Shown here piece by piece: positions 54,053-62,397 of a stretch of 64,000 nt of DNA (the stretch's first letter is position 1; each line of letters opens with the position of its first letter). This DNA comes from Zhouia amylolytica (lineage in GTDB: Bacteria > Bacteroidota > Bacteroidia > Flavobacteriales > Flavobacteriaceae). The notes under the pieces are model-generated. The model was not told where the DNA came from, did not search any database, and saw only the letters and a program-made list of their open reading frames with translations. The position numbers and the translations under genes were made by a program. Location of the stretch: contig NZ_FPAG01000004.1 of assembly GCF_900116365.1 (NCBI RefSeq), positions 141,081 through 205,080 of the forward strand, written 5' to 3'.

Positions 54053-57000
54053 TTATGCTTCTTCTATTTCTGATTTTACTTCCGGGGCACCAGTAATTTT
54101 TTCTTGTAACCACTGGAAGACAATGTATAGAACAGGGATTATAAACACCCCTAATATAGTACCCACTAACATACCGCCTGCAGCTCCGGTACCAATCGAA
54201 TTGTTACCTTCAGCACCTACACCCTTAGCTAATACCAATGGCATTAATCCAAGAATGAATGCAAATGATGTCATCAAAATAGGTCTTAAACGAGACTTGG
54301 CACCTGCAATAGCAGCGTCGGTAATTGACATGCCTTGTTCTCGACGCTGTTTGGCAAATTCCACAATCAGAATAGCATTCTTAGCCAATAGACCAATCAG
54401 CATGATAAGGGCGATCTGGAAATAGATGTTATTCTCTAAGCCTGTAAATTTTGTTGAGAGGTAAGCACCTGCAACTCCAACCGGTAATGAAAACAATACC
54501 GAAAATGGTAATATGTAACTTTCATACTGAGCCGCCAATAAGAAGTACACAAACACAATACTTAAGATAAATACAATACCCGATGAACCTGCCGAAGCTA
54601 TTTCTTCTCTTGTAATTCCAGAGTAGGCCACCTCATAATTATTAGGCAAATGTTCTTTTGCCACTTCGTTTACAGCCTTAATAGCATCCCCTGAACTAAA
54701 ACCAGGGGTAGCAGATCCATTTACTGTTACTGCATTAAATAAATTGAATCTACTAACAGTTTGCGGACCGTATACACGCTCTAAGGTTACAAATTCCGAT
54801 ACCGGTGCCATTTCACCTTGATTGTTTTTAACAAACATACTGTTCAGACTATTAACATCTTTTCGATCTTCGGGGTCTGCCTGTACGTATACTCTGAATT
54901 GTTTACCAAACCTACTGAAGTCTGCAGCATAATATCCTCCAATATACCCTTGAAGTGTGGCTAAAATGTTACTTACGCTCACACCCGCTTCTTTTGCCTT
55001 AGCAATATTTACATCCAATTCAAGTTGAGGGAAATTGGTGCTAAATGAATTCGAAGCAAAAGCTATTTCCGGCCGTTGGTTTAAAGCACCAACAAATTCA
55101 TTGGCAACATTATCAAGGTCTTTTAATTCTCCGGAAGAACGGTCGAGCAATCTCATCTCAAATCCATCCGACGAACCAAAACCTGGAATACTTGGTGGGG
55201 TAAAGAAAATAATATTGGCTTCGGCCATAGTGGCCGTTCTGGCATATAATTGTCCAAGAATGCCATTAACAGAAGTAGCCTCAGTTTCTCTATTATCCCA
55301 ATCGTCTAAAATAATGAAGCCCATTGCATAAGAACTACCCGCTCCAGAGAAGAAGTTTTGACCATTAATAAGAGAAGCCGTTTTAATTCCTTCTATCGAA
55401 CTCATAGTTTTGTATAAGTCTTCAGTTACACTATACGTTCTATCTAAAGAAGACCCCTGCGGTAACTCGACGTTCACAAAAATCACCCCTCTGTCTTCAG
55501 TAGGTACGAATCCTGTTGGAGTAGTATTGTTTGCCCATATAATGGCAGCAACTGCAACCGCAAGAATTCCTCCGGTAATCCATTTATGCTTTACCAGAAA
55601 CCCTAAAGATTTTACATATTTAGCTGTAGTCGCATTAAAAGCAACGTTGAATGCTGAATAAAACCTTTGTAATAAACCTTTCTTATTATGTTTATCAGTA
55701 TGCGGCTTCAGGAAAATCGCACATAGCGCCGGACTTAATGTTAGTGCGTTTACTGCTGAAATAAGTATAGCAACAATAAGGGTAACACCGAACTGCTCAT
55801 AAAATACCCCTGATGGTCCTTGAATAAAGGTGATAGGTACGAATACAGCAGCCATCACCAGGGTGATGGATATAATCGCCCCGCTAATTTCACTCATTGC
55901 CGAAATTGAAGCTTTCCTGGCCGAATCATACCCTTCCTCAAGTTTTGCGTGCACAGCTTCAACAACTACGATAGCATCATCCACCACAATACCAATAGCC
56001 AGAATAAGCGCGAATAAGGTTAAGAGGTTTATAGAGTAACCAAATACCCCTAAGAAAAAGAACGTACCAATAATTGCAACAGGTACCGCAATTGCCGGAA
56101 TTAGCGTGGATTTAAAATCTTGTAAAAAGATAAATACCACAAAGAATACCAGGATAAAGGCTTCTATAAGTGTATGCTTAACTTTGTTCATAGACGCCGT
56201 CAAAAACTTGTTGGTGTCGTAGTTGACCAAGTATTTTACCCCTTCTGGAAAATCTTTTTCAAGCTGGTCCAGTTTGTCGTATACCTCTTTAATAATTTCC
56301 TGGGCGTTGGATCCGGCAGTTTGAAAGATTCCAAAGTTTACCCCCGGATATCCTTTCGATCTGGAAATGGAATTATATGAAAAGGCATCCAGCTCTACTT
56401 TTGCTACATCTTTTAAACGTAAAAATTGTCCATTGCCTAATGATTTTATAATGATGTTGTTATATTCATCAGCGGTTTTATAACGTCCCTTATACTTGAT
56501 AACATATTCAAAAGATTGTTTTGAATTTTGACCAAGGGAACCAGCCGCTGCCTCTAAACTTTCTTCACCAATGGCCTGAACTACTTCAGTAGTAGTAACG
56601 CCATATGAAGATAGTTTGGCAGGGTCTATCCAAATACGCATAGAGTAGTCTTTGCCACCAAATACGGTCACATCTCCAACTCCATCAATACGTTGAATCT
56701 CCGGTCTTACATTTATGTTAAGATAATTTTGAACATAGGTGTCGTTGTAATCCGGGTTTTCAGAATACATGGCCACGTACATCAAAGCAGAAGTTTGCTG
56801 CTTTTGGGTAATCACCCCAGCTCTGATAACCTCGGCGGGTAGTAATGCGTTAGCACGTGCAACACGGTTTTGAACATTCACCGCGGCAATATCAGGATCA
56901 ACACCCTGTTCGAAATATACCGTTATGTTGGCACTACCATTATTACTTGCTGAAGAAACCATATAGGTCATCCCTTCAACACCGTTTATTTGTTCTTCAA

Positions 57001-57193
57001 TAGGAATGATAACACTCTCTATGATAGTCTCTGCGTTTGCTCCCGGATAAGATGCATTCACCTGTACCGTTGGCGGAGCTATATCTGGATATTGCGTTAC
57101 CGGCAGGGTATAAAACCCAAGAACACCGAGCATTACAATGATAATAGATATTACCGTAGAAAGAACAGGTCTTTCTATAAATTTCTTGAGCAT
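54053..57193 (-). CDS. RND efflux permease (HAE1/AcrB type)
   Basis: The 1046-residue inner-membrane pump of the hydrophobe/amphiphile efflux-1 family has 12 helices and two large periplasmic loops. The proton-relay aspartates are in IGIVVDDAIVVVEAVHAKLE. The N-terminal FIERPVLSTVISIIIVMLGV and PIEEQINGVEGMTYM are typical of AcrB/MexB. It probably exports drugs, detergents or secondary products using the proton gradient. It follows the adaptor gene by 10 nt. The substrate is unknown. Confidence 0.97.
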   Translation of the reverse strand: MLKKFIERPVLSTVISIIIVMLGVLGFYTLPVTQYPDIAPPTVQVNASYPGANAETIIESVIIPIEEQINGVEGMTYMVSSASNNGSANITVYFEQGVDPDIAAVNVQNRVARANALLPAEVIRAGVITQKQQTSALMYVAMYSENPDYNDTYVQNYLNINVRPEIQRIDGVGDVTVFGGKDYSMRIWIDPAKLSSYGVTTTEVVQAIGEESLEAAAGSLGQNSKQSFEYVIKYKGRYKTADEYNNIIIKSLGNGQFLRLKDVAKVELDAFSYNSISRSKGYPGVNFGIFQTAGSNAQEIIKEVYDKLDQLEKDFPEGVKYLVNYDTNKFLTASMNKVKHTLIEAFILVFFVVFIFLQDFKSTLIPAIAVPVAIIGTFFFLGVFGYSINLLTLFALILAIGIVVDDAIVVVEAVHAKLEEGYDSARKASISAMSEISGAIISITLVMAAVFVPITFIQGPSGVFYEQFGVTLIVAILISAVNALTLSPALCAIFLKPHTDKHNKKGLLQRFYSAFNVAFNATTAKYVKSLGFLVKHKWITGGILAVAVAAIIWANNTTPTGFVPTEDRGVIFVNVELPQGSSLDRTYSVTEDLYKTMSSIEGIKTASLINGQNFFSGAGSSYAMGFIILDDWDNRETEATSVNGILGQLYARTATMAEANIIFFTPPSIPGFGSSDGFEMRLLDRSSGELKDLDNVANEFVGALNQRPEIAFASNSFSTNFPQLELDVNIAKAKEAGVSVSNILATLQGYIGGYYAADFSRFGKQFRVYVQADPEDRKDVNSLNSMFVKNNQGEMAPVSEFVTLERVYGPQTVSRFNLFNAVTVNGSATPGFSSGDAIKAVNEVAKEHLPNNYEVAYSGITREEIASAGSSGIVFILSIVFVYFLLAAQYESYILPFSVLFSLPVGVAGAYLSTKFTGLENNIYFQIALIMLIGLLAKNAILIVEFAKQRREQGMSITDAAIAGAKSRLRPILMTSFAFILGLMPLVLAKGVGAEGNNSIGTGAAGGMLVGTILGVFIIPVLYIVFQWLQEKITGAPEVKSEIEEA

Positions 57194-57203
57194 AGCTGTT
57201 TAT

Positions 57204-58325
57204 TTATTTAAATACTTTGTTGAATGAATTAACAATGCTGTCAATGCTTGTTGGCTGTGGAACTATTTTAGTCCCGGGACGAACCTTGCTAACGCCTTTG
57301 GCTAAAATTTGATCCCCTTCTTGTAATCCCTCAGTGATTACCAGCAATCCATTGGTTTCTGCAGCACTTGTGATTGCCTTGGTCACCAAAGAATCATTTT
57401 CTACTACATAAACAAATCGCTTTCCTTGTTGCTCGAAGGTCGATAGTTCAGGAACAACCAGGGCGTCGTCCATATGTCTTGGTAATAATATTTTACCACT
57501 ACTACCGTTTCTTAATAAACCTTCCGGGTTTTTAAAAGTAGCTCTGAATGACACTGTTCCTGTATTAGGATTTACCTCCCCTGTGATGGTCTCAATCTTT
57601 CCGGGATGACCATAGATAGATCCGTCAGCTAATTCTAATTGTACCTCAGGGATGTTTTTGGCTTTTTCATCCAGGGTATTTCCTTTCATGTTTCTCATAA
57701 ATGAAATAAGCTCTTTTTCATTTAAAGAAAAATAAGCATACACTTCATTAATGTCTGAAACAGTCGTTAGTGGCTGTGCATCTTGCGGACTCACAAGGTT
57801 ACCTTTTCTGAATGGAATACTTCCGACAACACCGTTAACGGGACTTTTTATATTAGCATAGTCTATGTTTGCTACAATACTACGATAGGTGCTTTTAGCC
57901 TGCTCAAGATTTGCTTTTGCAGTTTCCAATTGTACCGGACTGATAATGTCTTTTTCAACCAAAGGTTTAAGTTTGTCTACTTCTACCTGGGCAACATTAA
58001 CACGGGCTTTTGCCGCTTCAGCATCCTGAGATAAAGATTGTGTCTCGAGTCTGAACATACGTTGTCCCTTCTTCACCACTTCACCTTCATCTACTAAAAC
58101 TTCCTGGATATATCCGGATACCTTTGCTCTAACTTTACTGTTCACAATTCCTTCTATACTTGCCGGGTAGCTTGTATGATCTTTTACCGACCTTTTTTCA
58201 ACCTTAACAGTAGGATAAGGCATTGCACCTGGAGCCGCTTGTTGTTTAGCTTCAGAATTACCACAACTTATAAGGATTGCAGCAGAGGCAAGGATCAGGG
58301 AAACATTCAATAATTGCTTTCTCAT
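57204..58325 (-). CDS. RND periplasmic adaptor (AcrA/MexA type)
   Basis: The 373-residue membrane-fusion protein is a lipoprotein (box ISC). It has the biotinyl-lipoyl halves SKVRAKVSGYIQEVLVDEGE and GLQEGDQILAKGVSKVRPG, a helical hairpin around residues 100-160, and beta-barrel segments. It bridges the permease and the outer-membrane factor. It overlaps the regulator gene by 4 nt (ATGA). Confidence 0.95.
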   Translation of the reverse strand: MRKQLLNVSLILASAAILISCGNSEAKQQAAPGAMPYPTVKVEKRSVKDHTSYPASIEGIVNSKVRAKVSGYIQEVLVDEGEVVKKGQRMFRLETQSLSQDAEAAKARVNVAQVEVDKLKPLVEKDIISPVQLETAKANLEQAKSTYRSIVANIDYANIKSPVNGVVGSIPFRKGNLVSPQDAQPLTTVSDINEVYAYFSLNEKELISFMRNMKGNTLDEKAKNIPEVQLELADGSIYGHPGKIETITGEVNPNTGTVSFRATFKNPEGLLRNGSSGKILLPRHMDDALVVPELSTFEQQGKRFVYVVENDSLVTKAITSAAETNGLLVITEGLQEGDQILAKGVSKVRPGTKIVPQPTSIDSIVNSFNKVFK

Positions 58326-58828
58326 GATTGTTCTTCGTTTATTAATGTAGAGGTTTTTTCTTTTAAGTTTTTAAGGTTTTTAATAACGTCTTCTATGAAT
58401 AAGGAGTAATTTTTAGCAAACTGAATTCCAGGCAATGTTTCGCTGAAAGTGTTCTGCTGCTTGTGAAGTTTTATCTTAAAGTCGCTTACTTTGAGGTGAA
58501 GTTTACGCTCTTTTTCCCACATTTCAATTTTCTTTTCCAAACGTGTAACTATATGTTTTGGATCTACCTTGAAGTAACGCTTTCGGTCACCTGGCTTGGT
58601 ACAATATGAAACTATACCTGAGGTTTGTAGTAACTGAAGGTTTGTTGAGGTAGAACTTTTACTGGCCTCTAAAGTTTCAACAATGGTATCGAAGGTGATG
58701 CCATTGATTTCTGAGAGTACGAGTAAAGAAAAGATCCTTGCAGATAAAGGAGACATATCTTCTGAGGTTTCGAAGTATACACCTAACTCTTCAATAAGTT
58801 CTTTTTTTTCTTCTGATAAATTATCCAT
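58322..58828 (-). CDS. GbsR/MarR-type transcriptional regulator of the efflux operon
   Basis: The 168-residue winged-helix protein starts with MDNLSEEKKELIEELGVYF; an ATG two codons earlier (58834) is also in frame. The DNA-recognition region is ITFDTIVETLEASKSSTSTN, with the wing near KPGDRKRYFKVD, followed by coiled-coil helices for dimerisation. It resembles GbsR-like repressors. It is first in the operon and likely autoregulates through the palindrome at 58865-58890. Confidence 0.88.
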   Translation of the reverse strand: MDNLSEEKKELIEELGVYFETSEDMSPLSARIFSLLVLSEINGITFDTIVETLEASKSSTSTNLQLLQTSGIVSYCTKPGDRKRYFKVDPKHIVTRLEKKIEMWEKERKLHLKVSDFKIKLHKQQNTFSETLPGIQFAKNYSLFIEDVIKNLKNLKEKTSTLINEEQS

Positions 58829-58854
58829 ATACATGTATTCGTAATTTATTTGTG

Positions 58855-58890
58855 CAAATATACGTTTAGTTCGGTTATTAGCGAACTAAA
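58855..58890 (-). promoter_or_regulatory. Promoter and operator of the efflux operon
   Basis: On the reverse strand TATATTTG (58862-58855) is a perfect -7 element. Exactly 19 nt upstream is TTCG (58885-58882) as -33. A perfect inverted repeat TTTAGTTCG-N8-CGAACTAAA (58865-58890) covers the spacer and -33 box. A repressor bound there would block RNA polymerase. Predicted start is near 58850, before the regulator ATG at 58828. Confidence 0.82.
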
Positions 58891-59199
58891 AGAAGTTAAT
58901 GGATTGTTAAATATTTTAAGCAGACCTTAATGTGTTGTTTTTATTGTAGTTACGTTTTGCTTGGAGTGTTTATAGGAGATTTATTTTTGGTTTTTAAACA
59001 CGTAGTTTGCATTTAGTAATCCAAGACTTCTTGAAAGATTAAGATGAATCATATGCTCAACTAGATTGTTAATCATATGATTAAATAAATAAAGATTGGA
59101 TGTAAAGAAAATGAGTGTATTGTAACCAGATTCAATACTTAAAGGAAAAAATAAAACTGGAGTAAATTATGTATTATAGATATTGACCTTCCATAAATC
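58891..59199. other. Gene-free spacer upstream of the efflux regulator
   Basis: About 310 nt of AT-rich DNA with no reading frame. The only structures seen are a perfect 16-bp palindrome TTAATCATATGATTAA (59069-59084) and a partial copy GAATCATATG at 59046-59055. Their role is unknown. Confidence 0.5.
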
Positions 59200-59598
59200 T
59201 TAATTACATAGAACGCCTCTCGACTTTAACAGCGGAATCTCCTGAGTTGCTTTTTCGTTAATAGTGTTTTTACGAAATAGAAATCTTCTTTCATATAATA
59301 CACCGTCGAGTCCAAAGAAGGTGACAAAAAATTCATTATTTAATTTAAGAAGATCCTCTTGGATTAATTCAATCTTTACCGAAGATTTGCTTTGAACTGT
59401 ACCCAGACCATGTCGCATCACAGAAGTTTTGACCTTATTATCAAAACCTTTGGTGGTAACAAATACCATTTCTATTGCGGTGTCTTTGTTGTTTACCAGA
59501 TAGGCATTCCAGTCATGACATTGGAATTCTTCATTCCATTCACGGACTATAGCAACAATCACTTCTTTTGCTACCGGTATTTCAAAATCTTTCTTCAC
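59200..59598 (-). CDS. Conserved protein of unknown function
   Basis: I do not recognise a named family for this 132-residue soluble protein. It is predicted mostly beta, with a conserved-looking core EWNEEFQCHDWNAYLVNNKD, AIEMVFVTTKGFD and FFVTFFGLDGVLYERRFLF. It follows pheS by 11 nt on the same strand and is probably co-transcribed with it. No signal peptide or membrane segment is present. Confidence 0.75.
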   Translation of the reverse strand: MKKDFEIPVAKEVIVAIVREWNEEFQCHDWNAYLVNNKDTAIEMVFVTTKGFDNKVKTSVMRHGLGTVQSKSSVKIELIQEDLLKLNNEFFVTFFGLDGVLYERRFLFRKNTINEKATQEIPLLKSRGVLCN

Positions 59599-59609
59599 TA
59601 AATATAAAT

Positions 59610-60629
59610 TTATAAAGCCGATTTGAACTGTTCTAAAAATCGAATGTCATTCTCACTCAGCATTCGAATATCAGGAATCTGATGGAGTAACAGCGCAATA
59701 CGATCTATTCCCATACCAAAAGCAAATCCTGAATATTCTTTTGAATCGATACCACAATTATCCAAAACATTAGGATCTACCATTCCGCATCCCATAATCT
59801 CTAACCATCCGGTTCCCTTGGTTATTCGGTAGTCTATTTCATTATTTAGTCCCCAATACACATCAACTTCTGCACTTGGTTCCGTAAAAGGGAAATAAGA
59901 TGGTCTTAACCTGATCTTAGACTTACCAAACATTTCAGTTGTGAAATATTGCAATGTTTGTTTTAAATCAGCGAAAGATACTCCCTTGTCAATATAAAGA
60001 CCTTCAACCTGATGGAAAAAACAATGAGAACGAGCCGATATAGCTTCATTTCTGTATACCCTTCCAGGAGAGATTGTTCTGATGGGAGGTTTGTTTTCTT
60101 CCATATAACGAACCTGAACGGAAGAAGTATGTGTACGTAAGAGTATGTCGGGATCTGTTTGAATAAAGAAGGTGTCCTGCATATCCCTTGCCGGGTGGTA
60201 TTCCGGAAGATTTAATGCAGTAAAATTATGCCAGTCATCCTCGATTTCCGGCCCCTCAGAAACATTAAATCCAATTCTTGAAAAGATATCGATAATCTGA
60301 TTTTTAACAATTGAAATAGGATGTCTGCTACCTAACTGAATAGGTTCAGCCGGACGTGTTAGATCTCCATATAATCCTTTGTCTTCTTCTTTACTTTCAA
60401 GAAGTTCTTTGATAGAGTTAACCTTATCTTCAGCTGCTTTTTTTAACTGGTTTACAGCTTGTCCAAATTCTTTCTTTTGCTCATTAGGAACATTCTTGAA
60501 TTCAGCAAAAAAGTCGTTTAAAATTCCTTTCTTACCAAGGTATTTAATACGAAATGATTCTACAGTCTCTGCAGTTTCTGCTGTAAATTTTTCAACTTCT
60601 GCAATGTGTTCCTTTATCTTGTCGATCAT
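59610..60629 (-). CDS. pheS: Phenylalanine-tRNA ligase alpha subunit
   Basis: The 339-residue class II synthetase subunit has the N-terminal coiled coil for tRNA binding ([15 protein letters not shown]). The motifs are [48 protein letters not shown] and [17 protein letters not shown] choose ATG 60629. A longer frame starts at 60656, but the -7 promoter element lies at 60661-60654, so that start would not be transcribed. The beta subunit gene pheT is not adjacent. Confidence 0.96.
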   Translation of the reverse strand: MIDKIKEHIAEVEKFTAETAETVESFRIKYLGKKGILNDFFAEFKNVPNEQKKEFGQAVNQLKKAAEDKVNSIKELLESKEEDKGLYGDLTRPAEPIQLGSRHPISIVKNQIIDIFSRIGFNVSEGPEIEDDWHNFTALNLPEYHPARDMQDTFFIQTDPDILLRTHTSSVQVRYMEENKPPIRTISPGRVYRNEAISARSHCFFHQVEGLYIDKGVSFADLKQTLQYFTTEMFGKSKIRLRPSYFPFTEPSAEVDVYWGLNNEIDYRITKGTGWLEIMGCGMVDPNVLDNCGIDSKEYSGFAFGMGIDRIALLLHQIPDIRMLSENDIRFLEQFKSAL

Positions 60630-60653
60630 TTTTCCGGATACTTTTAAAGTGGG

Positions 60654-60661
60654 CAAAGTTA
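60654..60661 (-). promoter_or_regulatory. -7 promoter element of pheS
   Basis: On the reverse strand TAACTTTG fits TAnnTTTG and ends 24 nt before the ATG at 60629. It decides between the two possible pheS starts. No clear -33 element is seen. Confidence 0.5.
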
Positions 60662-60707
60662 ATTATTTTTTGATCAAATAATAGTTATTAACAATGCTTT
60701 GATGTTT

Positions 60708-61061
60708 TTAAAAAAAATCTCTGTCTCTGAAGTAATTAACTATGGCCTCTTTCATCAATACGCTCTGTTCTCCAGCCTTTAATGAAGGTAAAGTTTCTTT
60801 GATTTTGTAATGAGGCCAGCCATCATTATCAAAAAACTCAAATTCGTAATATCCATAGGGCTCTAAAAGGCGACAAATGGCAATATGCATTAGATTAACC
60901 TTATCGTCTTTTTTGAATCGCTTTTTAAGCTGCCCCAATTCTTGTACTCCGATTAAATATAGTATGGCGTCAATGTCGAGGATATCTCCATCAGCAAATT
61001 GGTTCGATAAACTCGATACTATTTCCTCCCACTGCTCTTTTAAATTTTCATCTCTTTTCAT
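60708..61061 (-). CDS. Small conserved protein of unknown function
   Basis: This 117-residue soluble protein starts MKRDENLKEQWEEIVSSLS and has ILDIDAILYLIGVQELGQLK, AICRLLEPYGYYEFEFFDND and GWPHYKIKETLPSL. It has no signal or membrane segment. I do not recognise a family name. It lies upstream of pheS on the same strand, separated by pheS's own promoter. Confidence 0.72.
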   Translation of the reverse strand: MKRDENLKEQWEEIVSSLSNQFADGDILDIDAILYLIGVQELGQLKKRFKKDDKVNLMHIAICRLLEPYGYYEFEFFDNDGWPHYKIKETLPSLKAGEQSVLMKEAIVNYFRDRDFF

Positions 61062-61208
61062 AAGTTATCACTACTTAATGGGTCAAAGGTACAAAGACCT
61101 GACTTTTATTACTATCATTTTAAGAAAGTCTTATTGCTTACAGGATGTTTTTTCATGTAAAGGTCAAATCTTTATTAATTGTATATTTACGATGAAAAAT
61201 TTTTCTTA

Positions 61209-61703
61209 ATGAATTTTATAGACATTGTATTAGGGGGGCTTATTCTTTTTGGATTTGTTAGAGGGCTTATAAAAGGGCTTTTTATTGAAGTGGCTTCTCT
61301 GGTAGCACTTATTCTAGGAATTTATGGAGCTATTCACTTCTCTTATTTCGCAGGTGATTTTTTAAATGAAAAGCTCGAATGGGATAAAAATCACATTAAT
61401 TTGATTGCTTTTGCAGTAACATTTGTAGCCATTGTTTTTCTTGTATATATGCTCGGAAAGCTATTAACCAAGATGGCTAGTATGGTAGCACTTGGCTTAT
61501 TAAATAGAATTCTGGGTGGTATTTTTGGAGGGCTTAAACTTATGATCATCTTAGCCGCAATCCTAATTTTTATTGATAGAAGTAATACCGTTTTAGGATT
61601 TGTAGATGAAAATACCATTGATACTTCGGTCTTGTATAACCCTGTTAAAAGCACCGGGGAAAAAATATTTGGCTTTGTGCTCGAGTCCAGAAACTTGGAG
61701 TAG
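61209..61703 (+). CDS. CvpA family membrane protein
   Basis: The 164-residue protein has four membrane helices beginning MNFIDIVLGGLILFGFVRGL, with the conserved RGLIKGLF after the first. This matches the CvpA family, first tied to colicin V production and to envelope homeostasis. I use the ATG at 61209; a TTG ten codons earlier (61179) lies next to a -7-like TATATTTA (61182-61189). It ends in a shared terminator before the carbonic anhydrase gene. Confidence 0.87.
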   Translation: MNFIDIVLGGLILFGFVRGLIKGLFIEVASLVALILGIYGAIHFSYFAGDFLNEKLEWDKNHINLIAFAVTFVAIVFLVYMLGKLLTKMASMVALGLLNRILGGIFGGLKLMIILAAILIFIDRSNTVLGFVDENTIDTSVLYNPVKSTGEKIFGFVLESRNLE

Positions 61704-61717
61704 AGATTTAATAGAAT

Positions 61718-61748
61718 AAAAAAAACCGCTGGATCCAGCGGTTTTTTT
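61718..61748. terminator. Bidirectional terminator between cvpA and carbonic anhydrase
   Basis: AAAAAAACCGCTGGA and TCCAGCGGTTTTTTT form a perfect palindrome with A and T runs at both ends. It lies between the convergent cvpA-like and carbonic anhydrase genes. Confidence 0.92.
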
Positions 61749-61758
61749 AATATCATCT

Positions 61759-62385
61759 TTAGTCTAAATGATATATTTCCATGATGTCTTTTAATATATT
61801 GTCGAAATTTATGTTCAAGTCTATTAGTTTACCCGTATGAACATCAAAAACCCATCCATGTACTTTTAGTCCTCGATCTCTGTTTGCTTTTTGTACTGCA
61901 GCTGTTTTTATTAGATTGACGCATTGTTCTTGAACATTAAGTTCAACCAGACGATCGTATCTTTTGTCCTCATCTTCGATTGAATTCAGTTCATTACTAT
62001 GAATTCTGTATACATCCCGAATATTTCTTAGCCATGGATTTAGAATTCCTAGGTCGGCAGATTGCATAGCCGCCTTAACACCACCGCATGCATAATGTCC
62101 GCATACAATAACGTGTTTCACTTTTAGATGATCTACAGCGTAGTTCAAAACAGACATCACATTCAGATCAACGCTGATAACCATATTCGCGATGTTACGA
62201 TGTACAAAAACCTCCCCGGGTTTCGCTCCCATCATATCTTCTGCAGTAACACGACTGTCTGAGCATCCGATATAAAGCAATTCTGGACTTTGTCCTTTTC
62301 CTAATTCTTCAAAATAATTAGAATCTAAGCTTAATTTATCCTTAACCCAAGCTTCGTTATTTTTAAATACGTTTTCTAATTTCAT
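61759..62385 (-). CDS. can: Beta-class carbonic anhydrase
   Basis: The 208-residue zinc enzyme interconverts carbon dioxide and bicarbonate. The zinc and catalytic residues are in YIGCSDSRVTAEDMMG (Cys, Asp, Arg) and VIVCGHYACGGVKAAM (His, Cys). Length and fold match the bacterial cytosolic beta class. It begins 12 nt after the stop of the SulP transporter gene on the same strand. A bicarbonate transport and hydration pair is therefore likely. Confidence 0.97.
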   Translation of the reverse strand: MKLENVFKNNEAWVKDKLSLDSNYFEELGKGQSPELLYIGCSDSRVTAEDMMGAKPGEVFVHRNIANMVISVDLNVMSVLNYAVDHLKVKHVIVCGHYACGGVKAAMQSADLGILNPWLRNIRDVYRIHSNELNSIEDEDKRYDRLVELNVQEQCVNLIKTAAVQKANRDRGLKVHGWVFDVHTGKLIDLNINFDNILKDIMEIYHLD

Positions 62386-62397
62386 AATAATTACATT

